Assembly: GCF_017052595.1 (NCBI RefSeq)
Contig: NZ_JAFIDB010000006.1
Location: 23,938-87,937, forward strand
Source of the DNA: Mycoplasma procyoni
GTDB lineage: Bacteria > Bacillota_I > Bacilli_A > Mycoplasmatales > Metamycoplasmataceae
Reading direction: 5' to 3'
DNA length: 64,000 bases
The first letter of the stretch is position 1, and the number at the start of each line of letters is the position of its first letter. Under the pieces are notes generated by a model. The model did not search any database and was not told the origin of the DNA. It was given only the letters and a program-made list of their open reading frames with translations. Positions 40,446 through 49,317 of the stretch are shown one piece after another. The translations under genes and the position numbers were made by a program.

Positions 40446-41403
40446 CTATAATTCCTTTATAATCGCATTTTTAATTAAGTAATATTTTGGAATCGCAACC
40501 ATCAAAGCATAAGCTATCGCGATGATGAAGTAAGGTAAAATACTTCACAATAAAGTATTTATTACTCCAAAAGAAATAAGGAAAGTTATTGTTATTATTG
40601 GTGCTACAAATAACACTAAAAAGAATAATCAATTTATAGCAATATACTTTTGAAGTTTTATTTTTAGTCCATATTGCTGAAATATTTCTTTTACAAATAA
40701 AAGCTTATTCATTAAGAAAAGCGGCTTAATTACTATTGATATAATTCAACTTATAGGTCTAAGGATGATGAGAAAAGTTGATAAGTCTTTGGTGTTTTGA
40801 GAATACATTTCTTTTTCAATAGCAGATTCTTTAGTTATAATAACATCAACATTAGGATTAGGACTTAAATTATCAGATGCCTTTGAACCTTCTATTTGAT
40901 TTTCTTTTTTAAACAAACCAAAAATATCGCTTACTCATTTTTTCTTATCTGTAATTAAGAGTCTATTGTAAGTTATTTCTTTTAGTTCTTTTGTACCTGT
41001 TATAAAATAATTTTTCTTGTAGCTTCTAATTATTTGTTTTTTGCAATAAAAATGTAAAACGGCTGCAAAATTATAGTAATTATAGGAAGAATTGAACAAC
41101 TCATGATTATTCCAATTTCGCCTATTTGTTACTTTACAGAAAGATAATTAACCATAATTGCTATTGTGATAAAAATAGAAACTAATGCAAGCAAGATGTT
41201 TAATATTAAAAATCAAAATACTAAAATTAGCTTAAAACTCATTGCCATTTTTCTATCTATAAAATTTAATCAAATTGTGTTGATAAATTCTTCGTAGAAT
41301 AAATAGTTTCCAAGGAAGGGTCTTAAAAAGTGTTTTGGTTTAATTGATTTGTTTTTAAATTGCTTTAAAAGTGTAAAATCATGATTCAATTATAGTTATA
41401 CAT
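40446..41403 (-). pseudogene. Decayed duplicate of the four-TM membrane protein
   Basis: Aligns end to end with the intact copy: NHDFTLLKQF..KPKHFLRPFLGNYLFYEEFIN near the start, GEIGIIMSCSILPI, KWVSDIFGLFK, GSKASDNLSPNPN, and the terminal KYYLIKNAIIKEL. Three lesions are visible. The frame opened by ATG 41403 (MYNYNWIM) ends after 12 codons and is shifted relative to the homologous frame. There is an in-frame TAA after NYLSVK (~41140). A frameshift follows IFIAKNK (~41045). The middle and 3' parts are still well conserved, so the decay is recent. Confidence 0.85.
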
Positions 41404-41502
41404 GTTAAATTTAACTCCTTTTATTACATATTCTGTAACATATTTGTTTTGTCTTTTACTTCGGTTTGCTTAATAATAGTAATATTATATCGTTTAATAC
41501 AA

Positions 41503-41547
41503 AAACACAGACACAAGTTTTATTGTTGTGTCTGTGTTTGTTTTCTT
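41503..41547 (-). terminator. Strong terminator after L-lactate dehydrogenase
   Basis: 14-bp perfect stem AAACACAGACACAA / TTGTGTCTGTGTTT with a 9-nt loop. Located downstream of the ldh stop on the minus strand. Confidence 0.85.
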
Positions 41548-41562
41548 TATTTTAGTTAAAAA

Positions 41563-42501
41563 TTATTTAATTGAATTGATTGTTTCTTTGATTATTCTTG
41601 CTGAATTTTTGAATTTAGCTTGTTCTTTTTCGTTTAGTTCTAGTTGAATAACTCTTTCAATACCGTTAGCTCCAACAATAGCTGGAACTCCAATAACAAC
41701 ATCTTGAACTCCATAGTCATCTTCTAGGTAAACACCTAAAGGAAGAACTGTTTTTGAGTCTTGTTGAATAACTCTTACTAATTGAGCTAAACAAGCACCA
41801 ATTCCGTAGTATGTAGCTCTTTTTCTTTGGATAATTTCATATGCTTTTTTGTAAACTGGTTTTTCAAGTAGTTCTTCATAGTTTGAAGCATTAACTCCTG
41901 CTTTTTGTTCAAATTGTGAGAATGGTAATCCTGCAACTTTGAATGATGAGTAGTTAACTAATGATGAATCTCCGTGTTCTCCAATAACGTAAGCTTGGAT
42001 GTCTTTTGCAGAAACTCCAATTTTTTGTGATAAAAGAACTTTAAGTCTTGAAGAGTCAAGAATTGTTCCTGAACCAATAACTGTTTTAGGGTCAAATCCT
42101 GTTTCTTTTAGATAAACATATGTAAGAACGTCAACAGGGTTTGATGCGATAATTGTAATCCCGTTAAATCCGCTTTGTTTAATTTTTTGAGCGATATCTT
42201 TCATAATTAAAGAGTTGTCTTTAACCATTTCAAGTCTTGTTTCCCCTGGAGCTTGTGGTCTTCCTGCTGTAATAACAACGATATCAGCATCTTTTGCGTC
42301 TGAATAATCTGCTGCAAAAACCTCAAAATCTCTTACTGAAGGAACGATTGTGTCCTCAAGGTCAAGAACGTTTCCATCTCTTGGTCCTTCAAATTTATCA
42401 ATAATTCCGTATTTAGCTGCTAATCCTTGGTTAATTGCTGAATATAGGAATGATGTTCCTACAGCACCTGCACCAACTAAAATAATTTTACTCGCTTTCA
42501 T
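41563..42501 (-). CDS. ldh: L-lactate dehydrogenase, 312 aa
   Basis: Pyruvate + NADH to L-lactate, the NAD-regenerating end step of mycoplasma glycolysis. Rossmann motif LVGAGAVGTSFLY at the N-terminus, specificity loop GRPQAPGETR with the Gln that marks LDH over MDH, and the catalytic His in IGEHGDSS, with Arg in the ILDSSRLK block. Length typical. SD AGGAGA precedes ATG 42501. Monocistronic with a strong terminator. The D-isomer enzyme is at 10.9-11.9 kb. Confidence 0.95.
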   Translation of the reverse strand: MKASKIILVGAGAVGTSFLYSAINQGLAAKYGIIDKFEGPRDGNVLDLEDTIVPSVRDFEVFAADYSDAKDADIVVITAGRPQAPGETRLEMVKDNSLIMKDIAQKIKQSGFNGITIIASNPVDVLTYVYLKETGFDPKTVIGSGTILDSSRLKVLLSQKIGVSAKDIQAYVIGEHGDSSLVNYSSFKVAGLPFSQFEQKAGVNASNYEELLEKPVYKKAYEIIQRKRATYYGIGACLAQLVRVIQQDSKTVLPLGVYLEDDYGVQDVVIGVPAIVGANGIERVIQLELNEKEQAKFKNSARIIKETINSIK

Positions 42502-42627
42502 GTGTCTCCTTTGTGATTTTATATTTTAAATTATATATGATTGCACCAAAAAAGAGTTTTGAAAAACTTAAAAATTAAAAAATTTACATTTTTTAGATAT
42601 TGAAAACAACTTTTTGGATTTTTTAAA

Positions 42628-42633
42628 TATAAT
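42628..42633 (+). promoter_or_regulatory. -10 box 6 nt before the start codon (leaderless transcript likely)
   Basis: TATAAT at 42628-42633 with ATG at 42640 and no SD. Initiation about 7 nt past the box would place the RNA 5' end at or next to the A of the ATG. Confidence 0.55.
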
Positions 42634-42639
42634 TTAAGT

Positions 42640-43122
42640 ATGAACTTAAATAAAGAAAAAACAGATAAAAAATATAGCGATGTATTTTTAACAACTACTG
42701 ATACAGTTGTGGGAATCGGCGTTCCTGTAAAGGCAAATAAATTAGAGTTGCTTTATGAACTTAAAAACAGAGATTTAAGCAAGAAAATTATTATTTTAGT
42801 CGGTTCAATTGAGCAAGCTAGAGAGTTTAAAGAGTGAAACTCTAAAGCTGATGAGTTTGCACAGAAATACTGGCCAGGGCAAGTAAGCTTAATTGTTAAT
42901 AATCAAGGTTTTAGAATGCCTAATCAAAAGGGTCTTTTGGAACTTCTTGAAAAAATTGGGCCTTGCTTTGTCACAAGTGCAAATCTTTCTGGACAAGCAC
43001 CTTTAAGCATCGAAGAAGCTCAAAAAGTTTTTTCTAAAGTAAAAAAAGTTTATAATTTTGGTGTTGGAACAGGAACTCCATCAAAGATCATTAGAATAGA
43101 AGATGAAAAGGAATTAAGGTAA
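42640..43122 (+). CDS. Sua5/YciO/YrdC-family protein, TsaC-like (t6A synthesis), 160 aa
   Basis: Threonylcarbamoyl-AMP synthase family, first step of t6A tRNA modification. Motifs: FLTTTDTVVGIGVPV (family PT-(E/D)-T-VYGLG), KYWPGQVSLIV (WPGP-(L/V)-T) and FVTSANLSGQ (TSAN-(I/L)-SG). At 160 aa it is shorter than the usual ~190-200, with several loops reduced; in mollicutes such short versions are common. Lys and Ser/Asn binding residues seem present. Followed at 4 nt by rpiB. Confidence 0.85.
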
Positions 43123-43126
43123 CATT

Positions 43127-43576
43127 ATGAAAAAAATGAAAATTGCTTTTGCAAGTGACCATGCAGGATTTGAACTAAAAGACAAAATCCTTGAGTATGT
43201 AAAATCAAAAGGTTATGAAGTTGAGGATTTAGGACCTTTTAATGGTACAGAATCTGTATCTTATGCGGAATATGGAAAAAAATTAGGTAAGTTTTTACAA
43301 GACAAAAAAGCAGACGCAGGATTTGCTTTTTGTGGAACAGGGCTTGGAATTTCTTACGCACTAAACCGTTTTAAAGGTGTTAGAGCAGCAAGAATAACAA
43401 ATGTAAATGATGCTTATTTAGCTAAACTACACAACAACGCAAACGCAATTGCAATGAGCGGTAGATTTACAACATTCGAAGAAGCTAAAAAAATGGTTGA
43501 TGAATACTTCGAAACAGAATACGAAGGTGGAAGACACCAAACAAGAATTGATCAACTTGATGAAATCGGTGAATAA
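43127..43576 (+). CDS. rpiB: Ribose-5-phosphate isomerase B, 149 aa
   Basis: Interconverts ribulose-5-P and ribose-5-P in the pentose phosphate pathway. IAFASDHAGFELK at the N-terminus, the CGTGLG phosphate/catalytic block with its Cys, RAARI, and the C-terminal GGRHQTRI. Length 149 is normal. SD AAGG; ATG at 43127 chosen, with a second ATG at 43133 equally possible. A terminator follows directly. Confidence 0.95.
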   Translation: MKKMKIAFASDHAGFELKDKILEYVKSKGYEVEDLGPFNGTESVSYAEYGKKLGKFLQDKKADAGFAFCGTGLGISYALNRFKGVRAARITNVNDAYLAKLHNNANAIAMSGRFTTFEEAKKMVDEYFETEYEGGRHQTRIDQLDEIGE

Positions 43577-43578
43577 AC

Positions 43579-43608
43579 AAAACTTAGTGGCAACACTAAG
43601 TTTTAATT
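43579..43608. terminator. Terminator between rpiB and the YitT-like gene
   Basis: AAAACTTAGTG / CACTAAGTTTT stem, GCAA tetraloop; U-rich tails on both strands, so it can end both convergent transcripts. Confidence 0.85.
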
Positions 43609-44871
43609 TTAGAATTTTTTCTTTGGTAGGTAGATGTATCCATCTAATGCTGTTACATCTGAAATTGAAATAAAGGCTTCAGAGTCTATTTTTCTAACAT
43701 CACTAATAACTCTTTTTACCTGTCTAAATAAAGTAACTGTTGTAACTACATTAAGTTTTTTAGATGTGTATCCTCCGTGTCCATGGAACATTGTAACCCC
43801 TGAAACAATTTTTTTATCAGACACAATGCTTTGAGCAATTTTTTCTGAGTTTGCAATTGAGTAAATTTCAACACGTACCAATTTAAATTTAGGATATAGT
43901 TTATTTAAAACAATAATATAAATTACGTTTGTTAAAATAGTTGCAACAAAGTTTGGTGAAAGGTATAACTCAAAACTTCAAGCTTTAGAAGCTATTGCTA
44001 AAACTTCTGGATCATTAGAAGTTTTGGCTTCATTTAGTAAGATTGAACCAGGCAATCATGAACCTAACAGAACACCGATTAAAACAATAATTATATTCAT
44101 ATAACCACTTATTGTTCCAAATGATTTACTTTTTTCATTAGCATATCATTCACCGATTATCCCTGTTACACCCGCAGTTCCACCAATAATTTGGATTAGA
44201 GCGAAGATTCAAGCAAGTAAATATCCATAAACTATTGCATAAATAAATAAAGCAATAATGTTTCCTCCATCAGATCACAATAAAGGAATAATTGAGCTTA
44301 ATGGTTTTTTATAGTCACTTAAAGCATTCTTAATTGCTTTGTTTGAAAAGTCTCCAATTAAGAAAATGTCGTTTGCTCCTGGAATCAATCCAATTCCAAA
44401 GGAAACAACACTTGAAACAGCTAAAAATATGATAGTAAGCTTGCTAAATGTTCTTCCGATTTTTTTATAACCAAAAATAAAAATCGGAATGCTTAAAATA
44501 ATATAAGCAATTCAGAAAACAAACTGTTCGATTAGATTTCTAGTCGCCATTGAGACTTGATCTTCTTTAAATAATACTGTAATTAATCTTGCAAGAGCTT
44601 GTCCAAAGGCAGCTAGTCCAAAGTTATAAATACCAACGTTTTTAACAAAGAAAACACTGATAACACCAAAGAAAATGGCAGTTGCAACTGTTATTAAAGT
44701 AAGTTTTCAAAATGGCATTTTCTTGTAAAAATTAGCCATTTTTAGACCAAAATTTGACATTTTGGTTCTGTTGTAAACTGTATTAAGTTTTACTAAATGT
44801 GGCTTTGAAACCTCTTGTTCAAAGTCACTATCTTCTTGTTGTTCTTTTTTTTGTTCTAAATCATCTTGCAT
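43609..44871 (-). CDS. YitT-family membrane protein with C-terminal DUF2179 domain, 420 aa
   Basis: Cytosolic acidic/basic N-terminus (~60 residues), then about seven hydrophobic segments (for example LITVATAIFFGVISVFFV, LIEQFVFWIAYIILSIPIFIF, IFALIQIIGGTAGVTGIIGEW, MNIIIVLIGVLLGSWL). The C-terminal ~90 residues are a DUF2179-type regulatory domain with HGHGGYTSKKLNVVTTV and VRKIDSEAFISISDVTALDG. Length exceeds bacterial YitT (~290) because of the N-terminal tail and longer loops. Transport substrate unknown. A possible attenuator precedes it. Confidence 0.85.
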
Positions 44872-44885
44872 AAACACCTTCTTAC

Positions 44886-44936
44886 GAAAAAATAAAAGAC
44901 AACTGCGTTTGCTATTGTCTCCATTTATTAATTATA
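44886..44936 (-). promoter_or_regulatory. Promoter and terminator-like hairpin in the YitT-like gene leader
   Basis: TATAAT at 44936-44931, then AGACAA / TTGTCT stem (44920-44915, 44902-44897) with a 12-nt loop followed by TTTTATTTTTT. The hairpin lies within the ~50-nt 5' UTR, so it could attenuate transcription. An ATG at 44924 opens a 22-codon ORF overlapping the gene start out of frame; its significance is unclear. Confidence 0.45.
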
Positions 44937-45013
44937 ATACTTTTTTCTAAAAAAGTAAAGTATTTTGAAGTGTGTTGCACTTTTTATGCAAAATATTTGA
45001 ACTTTTAAGAAAT

Positions 45014-45271
45014 TTATTTTGTGTTGTAAAGAATTTCTGTTGTTCAAGAACCGTCGTTTAGTCTTCTAAAGTGGCTATCAACTGTTAGAAGTTTGTATAA
45101 CTCGCCTCTTTTTCTTGTTAACATTTCATACTCTTCTTCTTCTGAAATATTTGAGTATTGTGAAATTCATTTGTCATATAGGTTTGCTTTAACATAATCG
45201 AAAATTTCTTCGAATTGAAGTTGTTTTCCGTTTTCTAAAGAATCTATCGCTAGTTGAATCATTGTTTTCAT
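45014..45271 (-). CDS. rpoE: RNA polymerase delta subunit (RpoE), 85 aa
   Basis: Only the N-terminal winged-helix (HARE-HTH) domain is present: IQLAIDSLENGKQLQFEEIF, then MLTRKRGELYKLLTVDSHFRRL and DGSWT. The long acidic C-terminal tail of B. subtilis delta is absent, as in other mollicutes. It starts 2 nt after the argS stop with its SD (AAAGGA) inside argS, so it depends on that transcript. It modulates RNA polymerase recycling and promoter selectivity. Confidence 0.88.
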
Positions 45272-45273
45272 AT

Positions 45274-46884
45274 TTACATCCTTTCTGGAGTAGAAACACC
45301 TATTAATTTAAGTCCTGTTTCTAAAACTGTTTTTGTTGCTTGGACTAAAGCAAGCAAGCTTTCTTCTCTTTCGTTTTGAATTACTCTTGAGTTTGAGTAG
45401 AATGAGTTAAAGTCTTTTGCTAATTTTATCAAATATTCTGATAATAAGTGAATTTTGTAGTTTTTAGATATTTTTTCTATTAATTCTGGAAATTCTCTTA
45501 ATGTGTTTGTTAACTTGATTTCTGTTTCTTCACTAATTAATTTAGCATTTAATTTTTTGTTTAGTGAATCAGCTTTTGTTAGTAATTGTTTAGCTCTAGC
45601 ATAGGCATATTGAATCATAAATACAGGATTTTTCTGTGTTTGTTCAATAGCAAGCTTAACATCAAAGTCTAACATTGAGTTTTCTGAACGATCAACCATA
45701 AAGAATCTTGCTGCATCTTTTCCAACTAACTCAATTAGTTCTCTTGCTGTAAATGTAATTCCTTTACGTTTGGACATTTTCAGTTCTTCTCCATCTTTCA
45801 TTAATCTAACTATTTGACAAGTAAGAACTTTAAATTGTGTTTTTGAGTCATAACCAAGTTGATCGATAGCTATTTCCATTCTTTTTATATAACCGATGTG
45901 ATCAGCTCCTCAAACATCAATCATTTTGTCAACACCTTGTTGCATTTTTTCGTTGTGATAAGCAATGTCAGGTAAGAAATAAGTAAATGAACCATCTTGT
46001 TTGATTAAAACTCTGTCTTTGTCATCTCCATAATCTGTTGTTTTTAATCACAGAGCATTGTCTCTTTTAAAAGTGTTTTGCAGTCTTGAAAGAGCTTTTT
46101 CGATTTTGTTTTCTTTGTATAAAGATCTTTCGCTAAAGAACTTATCAAAGGTAATTCCAAAGAGTTTTAAGTCCCTTTTAATTTGTCCCATTAAAATAGA
46201 AACTGAAGTGTATTTAAAGAATTCTTTGATTTTTGGATCGTTGTAATCAGCATCTTTGTATTTGTCACCATAAAGTTTAACAAGAACGTGAGCAACTCAT
46301 TTGATGTCATCTCCAATGTAAGAACCTTCTGGTAATTGCATGCTTAAACCAAAGTGTTGTTGGTATCTTGTAAACACAGAAATTCCCAGTAAATCAATTT
46401 GGTTTCCTGCGTCATTAATGTAGTATTCTTTTGTAACTTGGTTTCCTGCAAAGCTTAAAATGTTTGCTAAAGTTGCCCCAACAGCAGCACCTCTGGCGTG
46501 TCCTAAATGTAGAAAACCTGTTGGATTTACAGAAACAAACTCAAGGTTAATTTTTTGATTTTGCTGTAATTTTCCGTAGTTTTGTCCAAGTTGGTTAATT
46601 TTGTTGATTTCTTCACTGTATATATTTGTTTCTAAAAAGAAATTAATAAATCCGGGTTTTGCAACTTCTACTTTTTTGATTGAGTATTTTTCTTTATCAA
46701 TGTTTTTAGCAACTAATTCAGCAACTTCTAAAGCTGATTTTTGCATTTGTTTTTGAAGTAGCATCGCAACGTTTGTTGAAAAGTCCCCAAAACCTTTGGA
46801 TTCAGTTAATATGATTTTTTGAGAAACGTTAAGTTTTGCTAAAGCTTCTTCAATTGCTTTAATAATTTTGTCTTTACTATTCAT
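45274..46884 (-). CDS. argS: Arginyl-tRNA synthetase, 536 aa
   Basis: Class Ia synthetase. N-terminal domain, then [11 protein letters not shown] (HIGH motif, ~residue 127) preceded by [20 protein letters not shown]; and KMSKRKG (KMSKS-like). C-terminal anticodon-binding helical domain. ATG 46884 follows SD AAGG, 7 nt past the grpE stop; an upstream in-frame ATG is inside grpE and was rejected. Ends 2 nt before rpoE. Confidence 0.95.
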
Positions 46885-46891
46885 TTTTACC

Positions 46892-47605
46892 TTATTTTCC
46901 AACCACAACTACAGCAGGTTGAATTACTCTATCATACAGTTTATAACCGTTGTTTTTAACTTGAATAACTTTGTCTTTGAATTCTGGATTGTCTTCTAAT
47001 TCATAAACTTGGTGAATTTCTGAATTAAATTCTTCACCTACATAAGGTTCAATTTTTGTTACTCCTGCTTCAGAAAGGATTTGCTCAATTTGTTTGAAAA
47101 GCATTGAAAATCCCTTTACATAGCTTTGCACAGAAGGGTTTTCTTGTTTTGAACCCATTTGGATTGCAAGCTCAAAGTTTCTTAAAGGCATAATAAGATC
47201 TTCAAAAAATCTTTGTAGTCCGTATTTTTTAATGTTAGTAATTTCTAGTTCTAGTTTTGAAGAGTTTTCGTCTTTGTGTTTTTGAATTTCTTCTTTTGCT
47301 TTTTGTTGAAGTTCTAAAGCTTTAGCCTTTAGTTCTTCATTATTTTTTTCTAATTGAACCTTTAGTTTTTCAACATCAAGTTCAAGAAGGGAAATCTTAA
47401 TTTTTTGTTTTTCAATTAATGATGTTTCTTTTGATTTTTTTTCTGGTTTATTTGTTTGAGTCTGTGTTTGTGTTTGATTTGGGTTTTGAGTTTGGTTTTT
47501 ATTATTAAATTTTGATTTATCGAATTTTTTGTATTTGTGATTTGGTTTAGATTTTTTTTCTACATTTTCAGTTGTAGAATTTTTAATTTCTTTATTATCT
47601 TCCAT
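46892..47605 (-). CDS. grpE: GrpE nucleotide exchange factor with extended N-terminus, 237 aa
   Basis: Stimulates ADP release from DnaK. N-terminal ~70 residues are low complexity (Lys, Asn, and a QTQTQTQT run). A long coiled coil (ISLLELDVEKLKVQLEKNN) follows, then the conserved FFEDLIMPLRNFELAIQ and the C-terminal beta-wing with GVTKIEPYVGEEFNSEIHQ and VVVVGK. SD AGAGGA is at the hrcA stop. In an operon after hrcA, the usual heat-shock pairing. Confidence 0.93.
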   Translation of the reverse strand: MEDNKEIKNSTTENVEKKSKPNHKYKKFDKSKFNNKNQTQNPNQTQTQTQTNKPEKKSKETSLIEKQKIKISLLELDVEKLKVQLEKNNEELKAKALELQQKAKEEIQKHKDENSSKLELEITNIKKYGLQRFFEDLIMPLRNFELAIQMGSKQENPSVQSYVKGFSMLFKQIEQILSEAGVTKIEPYVGEEFNSEIHQVYELEDNPEFKDKVIQVKNNGYKLYDRVIQPAVVVVGK

Positions 47606-47613
47606 GAGTTCCT

Positions 47614-48606
47614 CTATTCTTTTTCTTCTTTAAGAAATTTTTCTAAAATTTGTAACCCTGCAAGAGCTAAAGAATAATCCATTCTTTTTGCTGAACCGAT
47701 TATGCTTATTTCTTTTGTTCCTTCTGAACCTTCAATTTTTTTAGATATAAAAGCTGTTTGATCAGATTGAATTTGAATTTTTAAGTTTTCTTCTTCAGAA
47801 ATTTTTCCTTCAATTGCTTCTCAAATGGATTTTTTTTCAATTAAATCTAGAATTTCAGTTAATCTTTCACGAGAGATATCTCTTGAAAGAATTAAGTTAC
47901 TTTTATTATAAATTTTTGTTTCAACTTCTTTTTTAAAATTAAACACATTTTGCATAAATGTATTAAGAATGTTGTCAAGATTTTTTATTTCTTTAGCTAA
48001 TATAGGTACTAAAATTTCAACAATTTTTTGGATTTCATCAAGAGCGACATTTACTAATCTTTCTTTGAAAATTCTTACAGCAATTCTCACGTCTTCTCTT
48101 TCGACTTGATCAGAGAAGAAAATAGTTTTGTTTTCAACTTTTCCTGAAGATGTAACTAAAATAATTACACCCATGTTGTTGTCGATTAGTGTTAAATTTA
48201 TGGAACGAAGTCTTTCGCTTGAGTTGCTTGAAGAGGTAATTAAGGTAATTCCTGCAATTTCAGAAATTAATTTCGCTGCTTCTTCAAGAGTTTTGTCAAT
48301 GGAAATTCTTCTTTTTGCAAACAGATCTTGAAGTCTGCTTTCGAGATCTGTGTCTTCGGGGTGAGCTAAATGTTTAGCATAATATTCAAAAGCTTTGTAA
48401 GATGGAATTCTACCGCTTGAAACGTGTGATTTTTCTAAAAATCCTTCTTTTTCAAGTCCCGCCATTACACTTCGAATAGTTGAAGGAGATGCATTTAGAT
48501 TGTATTTTTCCTTCAGTGTTTTAGAACCGATTGGTTCTCCGTTTTCAATGTAACTTTCAACAATTTTTTTTAAATAAATTGTGAATTTGTCGCTGTTGTG
48601 TTCCAT
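47614..48606 (-). CDS. hrcA: Heat-inducible transcription repressor HrcA, 330 aa
   Basis: N-terminal winged helix with YIENGEPIGSKTLKEKYNLNASPSTIRSVM-type layout, followed by GFLEKSHVSSGRIPSYKAFEYY (recognition wing). Central GAF-like and C-terminal dimerisation parts end in LAGLQILEKF. One TGA Trp codon lies near the C-terminus. It has its own TATAAT just upstream, with an ATG and no clear SD. Normally binds CIRCE operators, but I find no complete CIRCE at this promoter. Confidence 0.95.
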
Positions 48607-48644
48607 AATTTAAATTATATTAAAAAAGTGCTTTTTTCAATAAC

Positions 48645-48675
48645 AAAAACAGAAACCAATCAAGTTCCTGTTTTT
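48645..48675 (-). terminator. Terminator after lspA
   Basis: AAAAACAG / CTGTTTTT stem enclosing a second short pairing; lies right after the lspA stop on the minus strand. Confidence 0.7.
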
Positions 48676-48681
48676 GTTTTT

Positions 48682-49317
48682 TTAGTCTTGTTTTTGCGAA
48701 TTTTCTGTATTTTCTGTGTTTTCGGCACTTTGCGGTTGTGAATCTTGCTTTTTAGACTTTTTGAAATAAGGCATAATTAGTGCTTCGATAATGATTGTTA
48801 TAGCTACTCCAATCGCTCCAGCACCAATAAATAGATCTGCAAAGTTAAATGTTCCATTGTCTCTTCAAGGGATGAAAAGAATGTCTTTAACTCCGTTTGC
48901 ATAAATAAATCTATCTAGCATATTTCCAAAATCACCAGCAGCTAAAAATCCTAAAACAACTATATAATAGTACTTTTTGGCAAAAATCATGAAATGAAGT
49001 GCTACCAAAAACACAACAACACTCAGGATGTGAATTGTAATGAAACCGAGTTTTTCATGCAACTTAGAAGTTACTCCAACATGCAAAATAGGTCTAAATC
49101 CAATTACTTTGTAATCAAAAAGATTTTTTCCTTCAACTCAATTTGGTCTCTCCACAAATTCTTTGTGTTCAAAAATTAAGTTTTTTGTTAGTTGATCAAC
49201 TAAAATTAAAGCTAACAAAATTGAAAACGTAATAATTCCATTAAATAAAAGACGTTTTTTATCAAATTCTTTAATATATATTAATCATTTTTGAAAACTT
49301 TTTTTAATTGCTTGCAC
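48682..49317 (-). CDS. lspA: Lipoprotein signal peptidase (LspA), 211 aa
   Basis: Cleaves prolipoproteins before the lipid-modified Cys; needed for the many lipoproteins in this window. Four membrane segments; catalytic Asp residues in GDFGNMLDRF and GTFNFADLFIG. The Asn/Asp-rich VFVEHKE-type periplasmic loop is expanded. Chosen start is GTG 49317, with GAGG 8 nt upstream, overlapping the ileS end by 14 nt. The acidic, Gln-rich C-terminal tail (AENTENTENSQ) is a local addition. Confidence 0.93.

Noticed and set aside
48607..48650. CIRCE operator in front of hrcA
   Set aside because: Only an isolated AGCACTTTT half-like sequence is present; the TTAGCACTC-N9-GAGTGCTAA pair is not there.
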